NCBI GenBank assembly: GCA_023101885.1
Contig: JALPQD010000407.1
Span: forward strand, 1,763,846-1,827,845
Direction of reading: 5' to 3'
From: Typhlomys cinereus
Taxonomy: Eukaryota > Chordata > Mammalia > Rodentia > Platacanthomyidae
DNA: 64,000 nucleotides
Part shown: piece after piece, positions 30,776 to 42,892 of the stretch
Position numbering within the stretch: position 1 is the stretch's first letter
Layout: each line of letters begins with the position of its first letter
Position numbers and translations under genes: made by a program
Notes under the pieces: model-generated
Database searches by the model: none
Told to the model about the DNA's origin: nothing
Seen by the model: the letters and a program-made list of their open reading frames with translations, nothing else

Positions 30776-32079
30776 TCTGCTGGGTAGTAGCACAGGAGAA
30801 ACTCTTGGAGGCCAGGAAGACCATGTGTGATACCCTGATACCCTCCCAGCAACTGCTATGCAGGGCAGGGAGAGATCACTGGGAAGGAGCAGTTCAGGGA
30901 CAGCACGGAGACTACATCTAGTCACCAGAGGCAAGCTAATGAGGAACAAGGGTTTGTGACCTATCGTGCTATTGATTTCATTGGACGGGCAGTAAGGTGG
31001 GCAACAAAGTCCAGCCTGGATGGTGGGACACATCTGTCCATTGCCTTGAATGGGCACAGGAACGGCTAGGCTGAAGTGCTCAGTGCAGGGTCTTAGTGAC
31101 CCTGTCCTAGGGGCTGGTGCCTTGTACTACTGCCCTCTGCGTGGACAGCTAAGACCTTCCTTCAAAGGGATGCTCAGGTGCACAGTTTGGAATTTGAAAG
31201 AATTGAATGTTTACGCTGAAGAGCTGAGCTGACCCAAAGAGGCAGCGTAGATGTATCTGGTTAGACCGCAGACTCGGCGTTTGCAGTGGGGCTTCAGGAT
31301 AAGACAGGACCAGGAGAGCTGAGACCATGGGTACCTCTGCCCATGGTCGGTCAGACTCAGGCGAGGAGTGTCTTGTGGACAGGAGACCTATTCACCTGCT
31401 GGGGGCAGAGCAAGCAGGTAGACAAGGACCAGCCACCTCTGTGGCTTTCCAGGAACCAAGGGTCTGGAGGTAGGAACTGGAGTTTCTTGGGTTGGTATCT
31501 CCTGGCCACATTCATGCCGAGCCCAGGAGACGGAGCTTAGCCATCCAAGCCTGCAGACAGGCACCCTGAAAACCAGCGAGGCATGCTCTGTTCTGAGTGC
31601 CCACTCGCCTTGCAGGCTATGCGTGGTGGTCCAGGTGCCCGATCTGTGCCCTTGGGCTCCCCGGGCCCAGTTCCTTTGCATGTAGTGTTTCTTCTACCAG
31701 CTTCCTTCTTTCTTACCTAAATGCCAGCTAGTGTTTTGTAATATCTCTGAGGATTTGTGGGCAATGGGGTCACGCCCAGAGCACATGGCCTCCAAGCTTT
31801 TCCTTAGCACCCTGCTCGCCCGTCCCCTCTGCAGCCACACCCTCTGCACGCTTGTGCCTGAAGCCCCGTCACCCAGAGACGTGCCCTCGGGACACCCGCC
31901 GCTTTCTGCGTGTCATAACTCACTTCAACGTCTATTAGACCTGCAACTGGCTTTAGAATGAATCGCAGGGGAGCGACTGGGTCCCTGTGCCACCCCAGGA
32001 GATGCCCCAGCCTTTATGGACGTGGGCCTTTAACGTACTAGCCCACATGGGCAGACACCATCAGGAAATGAAGTTCTCT
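30776..32079. other. Unique DNA, no gene recognised
   Basis: Mixed composition, with a weak CTCF-like site on the minus strand at about 31130-31143 (cacgcagagggcag). No exon or interspersed repeat could be supported. Confidence 0.35.
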
Positions 32080-32374
32080 CAAAACTCATGGGTAGAAACT
32101 TTCATGGACAAGATGTAGAGGAGCACCAGCTGCGGCTGAAGAGGCCGCAGACTCCCTGCCAGTTAGATGCACGGCGCGCTGCAAGAGCAGACAACAGTGG
32201 GGGCAGGGCTGGGCTGCTCAGCTTCCAGGACAGCCCCCTGAGACGTGCTCTCCTCAGATAGGCTCCACCTTCTAAATGTGCCAGGACCTTCCTGAGCATT
32301 AGCAACAGCTAAGGATTTGAATACATGAACCCGTGGGGGACAACTCACTTTCAAATCCGACACCCCCCCAGCTC
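32080..32374 (-). mobile_element. MaLR-like element, first LTR
   Basis: Contains gctgcaagagcagac, taggctccaccttctaaatg and ccaggaccttcctgagcatt. The same string order occurs at 33290-33400, so the two LTRs bracket the tract between them. Ends near aaatccgacacc. Confidence 0.65.
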
Positions 32375-33099
32375 CCACAGGCAAATGGCCGCCTCATGAT
32401 GTAAACTGCTCTCAGTCTCTATCAGCATCAACACATTCCAAACATTCAAAGGCCAAAGCTTCTTGTAGAATTAAAAGACAAGTTACATACTTGTAACATG
32501 CAGTTGCATAAAGCAAGAACTCCCAATCCAAACGGGAGGAATGGGATGGTATCTAGGAAAGATCAGTCCACAACGAGACTGAGAAATAGCAGGACGAGCT
32601 CCAGATCGCATCTCTAAGTTCAGCACATGAGCTTCCTGTTGAAATAGTCTCGGCTCCAAAGGGCTTTGTCTTCACACTGCACAGAGCACATCACTGTCTT
32701 GGGCCGGCTCGTCCTGTGCTGTGCGGTGCTGCTTGACAGATGTTCCCTGTTGCCTCTGACATCTCTACCACCCTCATAACTCAAGGACAGTCCAGGCTTT
32801 GGCTCCACATGCAATTCCTTCCCCGGGCCTCTTTATAGGATTTCCAGTCCTGACACACACTGCCTGGTTTCCACTGCTCTCTGAAACCTGGAGGAGGAAT
32901 CTACATCCTTCTTATTCTTGTCCTGTTAAAGCCTCTAAAACCAGCACCACAGCATGATGTTGCTAAGTTCTGCTGTAACCCGGGTTAGACACACGCCCCT
33001 TTATGCCACACCTGGTTCAGCTTCTTGATGCCACGCTGTCTCGATTTCACAGCAACACTTTACTTTCTGATACCAGATCCTCTGAGTCTCACAGCAACA
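32375..33099 (-). mobile_element. MaLR-like internal region, noncoding
   Basis: Internal sequence between two similar LTRs. It has cattcaaaggccaaagcttc, aattaaaagacaagttacat and cgggaggaatgggatggt, resembling the noncoding internal region of rodent MaLR elements. No gag, pol or env frame is present; only 60-70-codon chance frames. Confidence 0.5.
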
Positions 33100-33440
33100 A
33101 CCCACTCCTGGTACCAATTTCTGTCACAGTTTCTTTCTGCTGCTGAGAGACAACACTCATGCGCAACCTAAGAAAGACGATGGATTTGTTTGGCTTGTGG
33201 TTCCAGGGGGGATTCAGTCCATTATAGCGGGAAGGGCATGGCGGGTGGCTCAGGGCACATCCATCGTCATGGAGACGGAGCAAGCAGCAGCTGCAAGAGC
33301 AGACCGCTAGTAGAAGCAGATAGTCCCTGCCCTGCGCCTTCCTCCAGAAAGGCTCCACCTCCTAAATGTGCCAAGACCTTGCCAAACATTAACAGCAGCT
33401 AGGGATGCCAGCATGTGGACCTGTGGCAACACCATGCTCC
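33100..33440 (-). mobile_element. MaLR-like element, second LTR
   Basis: aaggctccacctcctaaatg followed by tgccaagaccttgccaaaca matches the first LTR closely. The other end has ctgtcacagtttctttctgc and gtttggcttgtggttcc. With 32080-33099 it forms a 1.36-kb LTR-internal-LTR element in minus orientation. Confidence 0.65.
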
Positions 33441-33620
33441 TCTAGAGAGACGATCTCCACCATGAGGAATCAGCTGTCGAGATGGGCAAACCAAAAAGAA
33501 AAACCAGAATTCAAAAAACTTGCAAAGAAAAGAGGGGAATCAGTTTTAAAAGAAATATCCTATTACCTTTAAAATTAACCCAAATAAACCATCTGTCAAC
33601 ATTGACTTAACCCCTTTTAT

Positions 33621-34038
33621 CAGGTGAGTGCTCCTATGTCAGGTGAGTGCTCCCGAGACAGGTGAGTGCTCCCTCGACAGGTGAGTGCTCCCTCGACAGG
33701 TGAGTGCTCCCACGACAGGTGAGTGCTCCCACGCCAGGTGAGTGCTCCCAGGCCAGGTGAGTGCTCCCACGCCACATGAGCGCTCTCACGCCACGTGAGT
33801 GCTCCCAGGCCAGGTGAGTGCTCCCACGCCAGGTGAGTGCTCCCAGGCCAGGTGAGTGCTCCCACGCCAGGTGAGCGCTCCCATGCCAGGTGAGCGCTCC
33901 CACGCCAGGTGAGCGCTCCCACGACAGGTGAGCGCTCCCATGCCACGTGAGCGCTCCCATGCCAGGTGAGCGCTCCCATGCCAGGTGAGTGCTCCCATGC
34001 CAGGTGAGTGCTCCCATGCCAGGTGAGTGCTCTGGCTC
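33621..34038. repeat. 19-bp minisatellite of 5' splice-site-like units
   Basis: Twenty-two contiguous units of caggtgagtgctcccacgc. Nineteen keep CAGGTGAG and fourteen keep CAGGTGAGT, the strong 5' splice-site consensus; three are CACATGAGC, CACGTGAGT or CACGTGAGC. Unit variants cluster (ggc/cgc alternating at left, tgc at right). Minus-strand open frames up to 149 codons are artefacts. Confidence 0.96.
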
Positions 34039-34189
34039 TTTCGTGCATGTGACAGCTCTGTGCTCTGTCAGCAAATATCCCACCTTTTCGAAAGCCGCTC
34101 AGGAATCAGATAACTACTGCTGAATGTGGGTCCCTCTGGACAGGACTTCTTAGGGGGACTGTGGCAAATTAGGTAGCCTTGAATTTGTG

Positions 34190-34487
34190 TGGCAGAAGAC
34201 CTATGTGCACATGTGTGTGGATGAGTCCTGTGAGCGCATGTGTGCATGTGTGTGGATGAGTCCTGCACCATGTGTGTATGTGTGTGATGTGTCCTGCCTG
34301 TGTGTGTGTGTATGTGATGAGTCCTGTACCATGTATGTATGTGTGTGGTGAGTCCTGCACCATGTGCGTATGTGTGTGATGAGTCCTGCACTATGTGCAC
34401 ATGTGTGTGGATGAGTCCTGTGAGCGCATGTGTGCATGTGTGTGGATGAGTCCTGCACCATGTGTGTATGTATGTAATGTGTCCTGC

Positions 34488-34537
<50 letters not shown>

Positions 34538-34790
34538 TGAGTCCTGCACCATGTGTGCATGTGTGTGATGAGTCCTGCACCATGTGTGCATGTGTGTGGG
34601 TGAGTCCTGCACCATGTGCACATGTGTGTGGTGAGTCCTGCACCATGTGTGCATGTGTGTGATGAGTCCTGCACCATGTGTGCATGTGTGTGGTGAGTCC
34701 TGCACCATGTGTGCATGTGTGTGGGTGAGTCCTGCACCATGTGTGCATGTGTGTGGGTGAGTCCTGCACCATGTATGTATGTGGGGGGAG
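34190..34790. repeat. About 30-33-bp TG-containing minisatellite
   Basis: Units combine gtgagtcctgcaccatg or gatgagtcctg with tgtgcatgtgtgtg of variable length. A pure (TG)n of about 22 repeats lies at 34491-34536. A 100-base block (gatgagtcctgtgagcgcat) occurs at both 34220 and 34410, showing a block duplication. Minus-strand frames to 245 codons are artefacts. Confidence 0.93.
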
Positions 34791-35434
34791 GTCCTGTCTC
34801 CACACCTGCTATGGGGGGGGCCTACTCAATGGGATCCTTCACGCAGAGCCACAAGGTGAGTGAAGGCGACCTAGAACCCCACGAGCTGTTCATACCTACT
34901 CCAACTCCCGCCATCTTCCAAGCCTGGGGTCCAGCCCCCGTGGGTGCCACGCCCCAGGTGTCAATCAGAAAGGTTTGTTTCCACTTCAGAGGAGAGCTCT
35001 GAGGTGTTGGCGTTGGAGGCTCTAAGTGCCCAGGATGTAGACTCGCTGTTCTTCCTGGTCCCAGCAGCGCGAGAGGCTGAGGCCCCACTGCTGACGACGC
35101 TCTGCTTATAACACAGAGGAAAATCAAACCAGACTGTGCTGGACGCTTCCTCCCTGCTGACCAGCTTCCCGATGGCTGTGGGCAGGAAAGGCACCGAGGG
35201 TCTCACCCAGCTGTGAATCCCACCCGCTGCAATGCCGACCTGCCGTGCAAGATGCACCCACTGCACGTAGTGGCTGCTCTAGGGCAAGTCTTCTGACTGG
35301 GTTTCAGACCCACTCTGCAGGACGACCTCATGCCTGGTACTGTGCACTGGTCAAAGCCCACGGCTGGGCCACAGACCCAAGGAAGGAACCTACTCCTATC
35401 ACAGGACTAGACAGAAAGTATCAAGCTTCCCTCT
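34791..35434. other. Unique DNA, no gene recognised
   Basis: GC-rich, with a G8 run at about 34814. No exon, promoter or interspersed repeat supported. Confidence 0.4.
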
Positions 35435-35575
35435 AGATATCAGTGCTTATAGCCCAGTGCTACTCTTGCCTTGGTCAGAGCAGCTCCTGTTTTCAGGGGG
35501 CGACAGCTAATACAGAGACTCATATGTGGTCAAAGTGCTGAGAGGAGATGACTGTCAAGTGCTCAGACCTGCCAC
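35435..35575 (+). mobile_element. L1 3'-region fragment
   Basis: ctactcttgccttggtcaga, gcgacagctaatacagagac and ggtcaaagtgctgagagg parallel the end of rodent L1 ORF2/3' UTR. Short and diverged. Confidence 0.45.
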
Positions 35576-35594
35576 CAAAGAGCTCAAGGGAACA

Positions 35595-35870
35595 AAGGGT
35601 TTATTTTCTCTTGTGATTCCTAGTTACAGTTGTTTGTCCATTTTGTCAGGAGAGCATGCACCATTACCAAAAGATTGGAGGAGCAGTTCCCTCTATTTTA
35701 TTTACCTGCTTCGGGACTAGTCCCACCCACCATGGCTGAGCCTTCCCCATCCACTAGACAAGTTCCTACAGGTTTGCTCTGGGCTTAACTCAACTACTCA
35801 TTTTCTACAAACGTGTCCAGAGTTCAAACTCTCAACTGTCAAATGACACCTGTATCTAACTATGACACAT
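35595..35870 (-). mobile_element. MaLR/ERVL-like LTR
   Basis: Minus-strand LTR-like repeat: acaaagggtttattttctc, actagtcccacccaccatgg followed by ctgagccttcccc, and ctcaactgtcaaatgacacc. Same general plan as 40085-40410 in the other orientation. Confidence 0.5.
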
Positions 35871-36569
35871 CATGTCACCTGTCCAAGACCCAGGAAGCGT
35901 TGCAGAAGAGGGGGAAGAAAGACCCAAGAGCTGGAGGATGGGAAGAGAAGCTGTGATGTCCAGACTTCTAGACATGACGCAGCGGCCCCGCCCGTGAGCT
36001 CAGCAGCAGTGGCCACCTGCAGGAGAGCTGCTTGCGCCTGGGCCGGTGGCTCTCCAGCATGGATGATGGAGGGGCTGCAAGGCCCCCCTTGCCTGGGGGA
36101 CACAGGCAATTAATGGTTGCCGATGGAAGGAGAGTCGTGTTCCTCGTGATAGAGACCCAGAGAAGCTGCAGTTGTTCATCTAAGTAATCCCCCAGCAGCT
36201 GCGCTTACAGGAGCCCAGTCAAAGGCAGGGGCCACAGGAAGTAGAGACATGAAAGTAGGAGACGACTTGGGTTGGGAAGAAGAAGGGACTTGGTGGGAAG
36301 GATGATGAGAAAGACTTTGATCAAACAATATTATGTGTGCAGGAAATTGTGCAACTTTCGAAGACAAAGCAAGAGAGGCGGTCAGTGTTCACAAGTTTCT
36401 CCCAATCTATGATGGAAGATAAAACACACCTGCATGAAAGGTGCAGCTGTGAAATAGTCGTGCACTGTTCTGCCGTGTTCACACTGGAACCTGGACACAT
36501 CTGAACGGGTCATGTGTGTAAGTCCAAAGTGCAGTTCTGAAGCCTGCTTAGCGGCTCAGCCGCCTACAC
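35871..36569. other. Unique DNA, no gene recognised
   Basis: No repeat family or exon identified. Confidence 0.4.
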
Positions 36570-36735
36570 CGCCCAGGACCCCACTCAGCCCCCTGCACCG
36601 CCCAGGACCCCACTCAGCCCCCTGCACCGCCCAGGACCCCACTCAGCCCCCTGCACCGCCCAGGACCCCGCTCAGCCCCCTGCACCGCCCAGCACCCCAC
36701 TCCGCCCCCTGCACCTCCCAGCACCCCACCACTAG
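36570..36735. repeat. 29-bp C-rich minisatellite
   Basis: About six units with core ccctgcaccgcccaggaccc followed by cactcag. The last units change to cagcaccccact. Confidence 0.93.
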
Positions 36736-37194
36736 ACCACCTGCATGACCCAGCGGCACACTACTAGACCACCTCCTCTCTGTCTATACTTCTTGGTCTG
36801 ACGTTTTAATCTCAGGGTCTATGGACTGTTTAGTTCCAGCCCGGCAGGTTTTATCAAGTCACATGCGCCATGGTGTCAAAATCCATCAGAAGTTCTTAGC
36901 TTCTGCTCCTCCCCGGCTGCGCCCACAACAAGGTTTCAGATCAACATGAGCTACCAGCTATGAAATTAGCCTCCAGACCCAATGCTGGGGAGCACAGGAG
37001 AGGAGCAGCCCAGCACCTCCTTCCTTCTCTCTCTTTCCGACTCTCACTTTGGGAGTGGAGACTTGCCGGCTATTACTTCTACACGCGGGTGAGTTTATTT
37101 AATTTTTCATCAAAACCCACAGGTCTGCTTTTTGAAAGGCTGAAAAGACCAAGTGGCGGAGAGAGTAGGGGGCTGTGTAGACATTGTGCACATA
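36736..37194. other. Unique DNA, no gene recognised
   Basis: Mixed composition, nothing recognised. Confidence 0.4.
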
Positions 37195-37500
37195 CATGAC
37201 AAAGAATCTAAAGAGCGTCCATCTCACCCCAATCAGAGTGACTGTGATTAAGTCATTAAGAACTAACCATTGAAAGCTGGAAAGGACTTAGGACAGGAAA
37301 ACAGCGCTCATCCTGTGTGCAAATTGGTCCAGTTACAGTGGAAATTGACATAATGTTCCTAGAAAACCAAAAACACAAGGATCGCATCCCATCTATAGCA
37401 CCTCTGGATCTTTGCCCGAGGACAGGGTCAACACACCACAGATGCACCCGGCTGACACATTCGCTTCTTCCAGTTCCCTTAAAAATAGCCAAAGACGGGA
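37195..37500 (+). mobile_element. L1 ORF2 3'-end remnant
   Basis: ccatctcaccccaatcagag followed by tgactgtgattaa, gtgtgcaaattggtccagtt, and cccttaaaaatagcc match the order of a mammalian L1 near the end of ORF2. The reading frame is broken by several stops and indels, so it is an inactive relic. Confidence 0.6.
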
Positions 37501-40084
37501 GTGTCGAAATAGACTCTGAAACCAGATGTAATTTTATCATTTTAAGAAATAAATGCCTTGGCATGTGGACATCCAACATGTGCACACATGTATGCATGTG
37601 TGAGGCGTGCACTGAGGAGATGCATGTGAGAGAGGGAGGGATCTCGCTTGTGTCTGGATATGTTCTTGTGCAAATCTTATCCAATAGTAGAAGTCACAGT
37701 TGCTTGGATATTGAAGCTTTCATATAAGAATCCATGTTTCTATGGGCTTCTCTTGTTTTGGTGCAATATAGAGGCTCACAAATATGAAAGCTGTGAGCTT
37801 TAATATTTAACCAGTGGTCAGTCTGCAGAGGGCACTCCTCATTTCCAGGAGGGGTCCCAGAACAAGCAACGATTCCTTTTAATAGACATCAGGCATTCAA
37901 AAGGGGAGGACTGTTAAGTTTCAAGTCAGCCGAGAGCCACAGGGCACAATATGTTCTGTGGGTCAAAAGCGCACGTCCTAGAGGAGTGGGCGCCCTGGAA
38001 CGGTGTCTTGGTTATTAATCCGGAAATTGCATTTTTAGAACAGATACCGTAGGCTCCACAGGCTCTGTTTTTTCCCCACTGGAGATTTTTATAGAGCAAA
38101 TGTCTCCTCTTTGTTCCCTGCGAGGTGGATGCCGGCCACGCTCTGGCTTTGGCCTGCGTGTTCTCCTGCAAGCCGGGCTCACTCACGGACACGCTGGGCT
38201 CCCTTGCTGCCTGTCCTCTGCACCAGTGACCTGCGCCGATGGGATCTTCAGAAAGACAGGGCAGCTGGGCTGGCAAGCCCAGAAGACAGGCTGCCAGGTC
38301 AGAGGTGAGGGAAGCTTGGGGTGCATGCACGGTTGCTGCAGGGTACCCAGAAGCGCGTCTCCCCTTCCCTCGAGCAGAAGGACAGAATCACCAGTCCTGC
38401 AGCTGCAGGGACAGGCCGCGTGCTTGGTTTGAGCTTCGTTCTAAGAAGCGTAGGGCGAGCAAGCCACTGTCCTTGAAATAATGACCAGCTTCTAGAGCCA
38501 GGCTGCACTTTCCCAAGATCCTGTGCGCTTACAAAAGGAAAGCAGACGCCGCCCATCCTTCCTCGCTGACTGGTTGAGGGTGATGGGACACGGAGGACCT
38601 CTTCCTGAGGAATCCACAGCAATGTCCGTCTGGCTCTCCTGGTCCTGCCCAGCCACTAGCCAGGCCGTGAAACGGTGGGCATGTCCCCCACTGTCCCTGG
38701 AGTCAGCGGTCGCCTGCTGGGTCCCCAGCGTACGGCAAGGAGGAGCCTTGCGTGTGTAGATGCGTATACGGGTATGCGCTGCGTCACACCCGGAGTTGCA
38801 CATGGGGACTGACCATCGCCATGCGCTTTCCTCCACCCACGTGTCCCCTAGGTCCGTAGGGACAGCACCTGGCACCAGCTTCCCTAATCAGAAGGCCTTC
38901 CAGGTGACAGGAGGGCTGGGCAGCAGCTTTGGGAAGCAAGTGGCCACAAAAGTCAAAGCCCGCGGAGCGGAGACCCCAGCGGACCCGCCGTCCAACCCCG
39001 GCAGAAGCTGGGCCACATCCTCCTGCTGTGAGTGAAGCTGAACCCTGCGCAGCCCCCCGGGGGTCAGCATCAGGCCAGGAACAGCAGGAAGCTTTGAAAG
39101 AAACGGGAACGAGAAAAGATGCCGAACCTGGCCAGGAGCCATCTCGCGAAGGGTAGCCTCGAAGGCGCCTCCCTGTGGTTTGGGCCTCTCGTTTCAGGAC
39201 CGCGTGTCTCTGGGAGGCGGACAGCTTGTCGCTGTAAAGTGGCCACACTGTCCCTGGCCACAGCCTTGGCTGCCCCGTGCAAAGAGAGCTGCCCGGGTCC
39301 AGCTGCTGCTGACCGATGTTCTGCGGGTCCTCCCGTGCGCCTCTCCTCTTCTCTTTGTCCTTAGAGCGTCCTGAGACATTCGGTAGGTTTCCGCGTGCAC
39401 ACGCCATGCTCCGGGGTGGGGTTGGCCCGTGAGCGCTCCGTTCTTCATGCTCGTATTGTAACTAGTAGAATCATATGCTGCAGTGCCCCAGAACTATCTC
39501 CATTCTGTGCATGGAGGGCCCATGGCTTCTAGTGAGCACACGCGCCAGGGGCCACCTGCGTGGGTGGCACCTCCTGCAGCTTTGCTGACTCCTTTACTGA
39601 ATTGGACAGGTGTGGGGTTTGGGTTGCAGTCAGTCTCTGAGGTCTCTCTGTATACCAGTGTTTCTGTGTGTACTGTGTTCAGCACAAGGTAGACCAGAAG
39701 TAGCGAGGACAGATCTTGTCTTGTTCTTGATTGGGGTGTGACACTTCAGCCTTTCCTGTCCAGAGTCCTATGAGCCACGTAGAAATAGTGGAGGAGGGAC
39801 TGCAGCCTTGATTCTGGGTCTCTGGTCAAACAGTTCTCTAAACTCTTGAAACGCAGCATTTATTTTTCAATTCAGCAGCACTGCATTACCCACGAGGAGA
39901 ATCCTGTTCAGACCAGCACACGCTCAGCACCGGGACATCACAAGTTGGCTGGAGAAATCTCCATGCGTGAGACCGATCACGGTCCTCAGCAGAGTACACA
40001 CGGCCTGTGACGGCCAGGGCTCATCGTCAGCGTCACCGAGAAGGCAGGACACCAAGCCACCTGTGAGCTGCTCTCTACTTTAAG
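37501..40084. other. Unique DNA, no gene recognised
   Basis: The longest array-free unique stretch of the right half. AT-rich noncoding-element-like sequence is at 37685-37920 and 37990-38100 (ggttattaatccggaaattg). A CTCF-like tctgcagagggcac lies at 37822-37835. The GC-rich stretch 38100-39400 holds overlapping frames (up to 207 codons, minus) with no recognised domain. Confidence 0.35.
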
Positions 40085-40410
40085 GCCGGCCTCCGGGCAC
40101 GCCTGGGAAGGGAAGTCTCCATTGCACAATGATGTGGGAAAACCCAGGCTGTCGTGGGCGGGCCTCTCCGCGGGGGCCTCGTCTGGGCTGAAGAACACAG
40201 CGCAAGTGGGCCGAGGCGACGCAGCAAGCAAGCAGTGATCTGTCACTCTCCGCTCTGGAGATGACGCCACGTGAGCAGCTGCTCCAAAGCTCCCGCCACT
40301 GCGACGTCTCCGCACTCCAGCGCAGCCTGGGCCAGTTAGCAAGTAAACCCTTTCTCCCCTGAGCGGCTCGGCTGCAACGTTTTGTAGCAGCCATGTGTAA
40401 TGAAACCAAA
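40085..40410 (+). mobile_element. ERVL/MaLR-like LTR, CpG-rich copy
   Basis: Plus-strand LTR-like repeat: gatgtgggaaaacccaggct, a gacgcagcaagcaagcagtg block, agtaaaccctttctcccctg, and a tagcagccatgtgtaatgaa end. Relative to the usual family it keeps many CpGs. Confidence 0.55.
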
Positions 40411-40609
40411 GCAGAGCCCTGGGGAAAATATGTTATCTTGAAACCCAAGACATGGTCCATGATTGCTTCAGAAAGACAGTTTTACAGTCAAAAGAAGGGT
40501 GCTCCTTGATGCATGACAGAGTTTTGTTCCAATGAAACCTATAGGAAGTTAAAACACCATAAGGCAGCGATGCATCTAACTAACCTCACTCTGAGAGCAT
40601 GGCGACTTG
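40411..40609. other. Unique spacer
   Basis: AT-richer spacer without a recognised feature between the LTR and the array block. Confidence 0.4.
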
Positions 40610-40755
40610 GCCTCCCTGTCTAGCTCAGCCTCCCCGTCCAGCTCAGCCTCCCCCTCCAGCTCAGCCTCCCCGTCCAGCTCAGCCTCCCCGTCCAGCTCAG
40701 CCTCCCCCTCTAGCTCAGCCTCCCTGTCCAGCTCAGCCTCCCCATCCAGCTCATT
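40610..40755. repeat. 15-bp minisatellite (cagcctccc)
   Basis: Ten units of ccgtccagctcagcctcc-type 15-bp repeats, with ccctcta and cctgtcta variants. It changes directly into the next array at the shared word ccagctcattcac. Confidence 0.93.
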
Positions 40756-41812
40756 CACTGGCTGCTCATTCACTGGCTGCTCATTCACTGGCTCTGCTCA
40801 TTCACTGGCTGCTCATTCACTGGCTCTGCTCATTCACTGGCTGCTCATTCACTGGCTGCTCATTCACTGGCTGCTCATTCACTGGCTCTGCTCATTCACT
40901 GGCTGCTCATTCACTGGCTCTGCTCATTCACTGGCTCTGCTCATTCACTGGCTGCTCGTTCACTGGCTCTGCTCATTCACTGGCTGCTCATTCACTGGCT
41001 CTGCTCATTCACTGGCTGCTCATTCACTGGCTCTGCTCATTCACTGGCTGCTCATTCACTGGCTCTGCTCATTCACTGGCTGCTCATTCACTGGCTCTGC
41101 TCGTTCACTGGCTGCTCATTCACTGGCTCTGCTCGTTCACTGGCTGCTCGTTCACTGGCTCTGCTCGTTCACTGGCTGCTCATTCACTGGCTCTGCTCGT
41201 TCACTGGCTCTGCTCATTCACTGGCTCTGCTCGTTCACTGGCTGCTCGTTCACTGGCTGCTCGTTCACTGGCTGCTCATTCACTGGCTGCTCATTCACTG
41301 GCTCTGCTCGTTCACTGGCTCTACTGATTCACTGGCTCTGCTCATTCACTGGCTGCTCATTCACTGGCTCTGCTCATTCACTGGCTGCTCATTCACTGGC
41401 TGCTCATTCACTGGCTCTGCTCATTCACTGGCTGCTCCTTCACTGGCTGCTCATTCACTGGCTGCTCATTCACTGGCTCTGCTCATTCACTGGCTCTGCT
41501 CATTCACTGGCTGCTCATTCACTGGCTCTGCTCGTTCACTGGCTGCTCATTCACTGGCTGCTCATTCACTGGCTGCTCATTCACTGTCTCTGCTCATTCA
41601 CTGGCTGCTCATTCACTGGCTCTGCTCATTCACTGGCTGCTCATTCACTGGCTCTGCTCATTCACTGGCTCTGCTCATTCACTGGCTCTGCTCATTCACT
41701 GGCTGCTCATTCACTGGCTCTGCTCATTCACTGGCTCCTCGTTCATTGCCTGTTCATTCACTGCCTGCTCATTTACTGCCTGCTCATTCACTGCCTGCTC
41801 ATTCACTGGTCT
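40756..41812. repeat. 15/17-bp two-type minisatellite
   Basis: About 65 units of two lengths: tcattcactggctgc (15) and tcattcactggctctgc (17), plus a tcg variant of each. The order of short and long units is irregular, like a two-letter code. At the right end the units decay to cctgcctgctcattcact. Plus-strand frames of 422 and 242 codons are artefacts. Confidence 0.97.
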
Positions 41813-42892
41813 CACAGTCACACTCTCATACTCAGCTACCCGGGGCTCAAAGGAGCCAAGCAGCACAAGGGCTGAATGTCACTGACTATGGGACTGAAGC
41901 ACAGGGAGGCATAGGACCCCCCCCCCCAGGCTGGGAATAGCAAGGAGGATACTGGGAGTTAAAGCCAAAGGAAAAGGTGTGGCTCTAGTCAACTTCTGGC
42001 AAAGACAGTTATGAGGGGCCGTGAAGAAGACGTGGGCTTCCCAATGCCCATGCAGATGAACACACAGGTGTGGAACAGTGTGCACGGCTGTAGCTTCAGC
42101 CTCTGAAGAGTGAAGACACCCCTCCATGCGAGTCAGAGACGCACCCTGTGGGGCAGCCGAGGGCATGAACTGTGAGAGTGCTAAGAAGACTCTAGTCAAA
42201 GATGTCTCCAGGACAAAACTACACTGGGATCCTCACCACCTACCACACAGCAAGGTCTCCCTGCCATACAAGGAGGGTCTTGCTGCCGCACAGGGAGCGC
42301 ATATTCCTGCCTGACGGGAGCAAACCACTGTGACAGATGAGGGCAGAGCACTGTTGCAAACTACCCAGACTCTTAGCTATCAGTCATCAGCCATGCTGTC
42401 ACTTACCCATAATTCCCTGGGCTGAGCTTGCACAAAGCATGACCACTGTAGTGACAAGAACCAAAAAGGGCAGTGTCTGGGCAAGAGTCCTCTCTCACCC
42501 CTTACCCCCCTCTCCTCCAGGCCTGTAGCTTGACTCCCTCTGCGCAGAAGCCTGTCGTGTTTCCTCCCTCTTCACAGAAGTGTGTCTTGTTTCCTCCCTC
42601 TGCACAGAAGCGCACAGTACATTTCCTGTTTTTTCAGGGGGCAGCAGGCGCTCTCCCAACTGGGGGCCTCAGGGCTCTGTGAAGTTTTGTCCATCTCACC
42701 TGGGCTGCATTCCAACCAGGCAGTTTACTTTCATGTCACCGCGGTTGCTCCAGACCGTGCTTGACCTCCTCTGTGTTTCCTAAGTTAGAGACATCTGTTT
42801 GTGGCTTGGCATGTTGAATCTGGGTTTTCTTTCCCTGAGGTGCTCAGGGATCATAGTTAGAGGCAGAAGTGAGGTGAGGATCACACTTTGGA
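41813..42892. other. Unique DNA with a 30-bp triplication
   Basis: No gene recognised. Three imperfect 30-bp copies containing tccctctgcacagaagc occur at about 42534-42624. A C10 run is at about 41917. Confidence 0.4.

Noticed and set aside
31130..31143. Second CTCF site
   Set aside because: The agagggcag core fits but the upstream half of the motif has mismatches; kept only as a weak note.
33621..34038. Real multi-exon gene with many splice donors
   Set aside because: There is no exon between the donor-like sites; spacing is a fixed 19 bp, so it is a minisatellite.
40607..41875. 422-codon plus-strand frame (repeated FTGCS, HSLA motifs)
   Set aside because: Product of the 15/17-bp array; the frame shifts with each 17-bp unit but never meets a stop.
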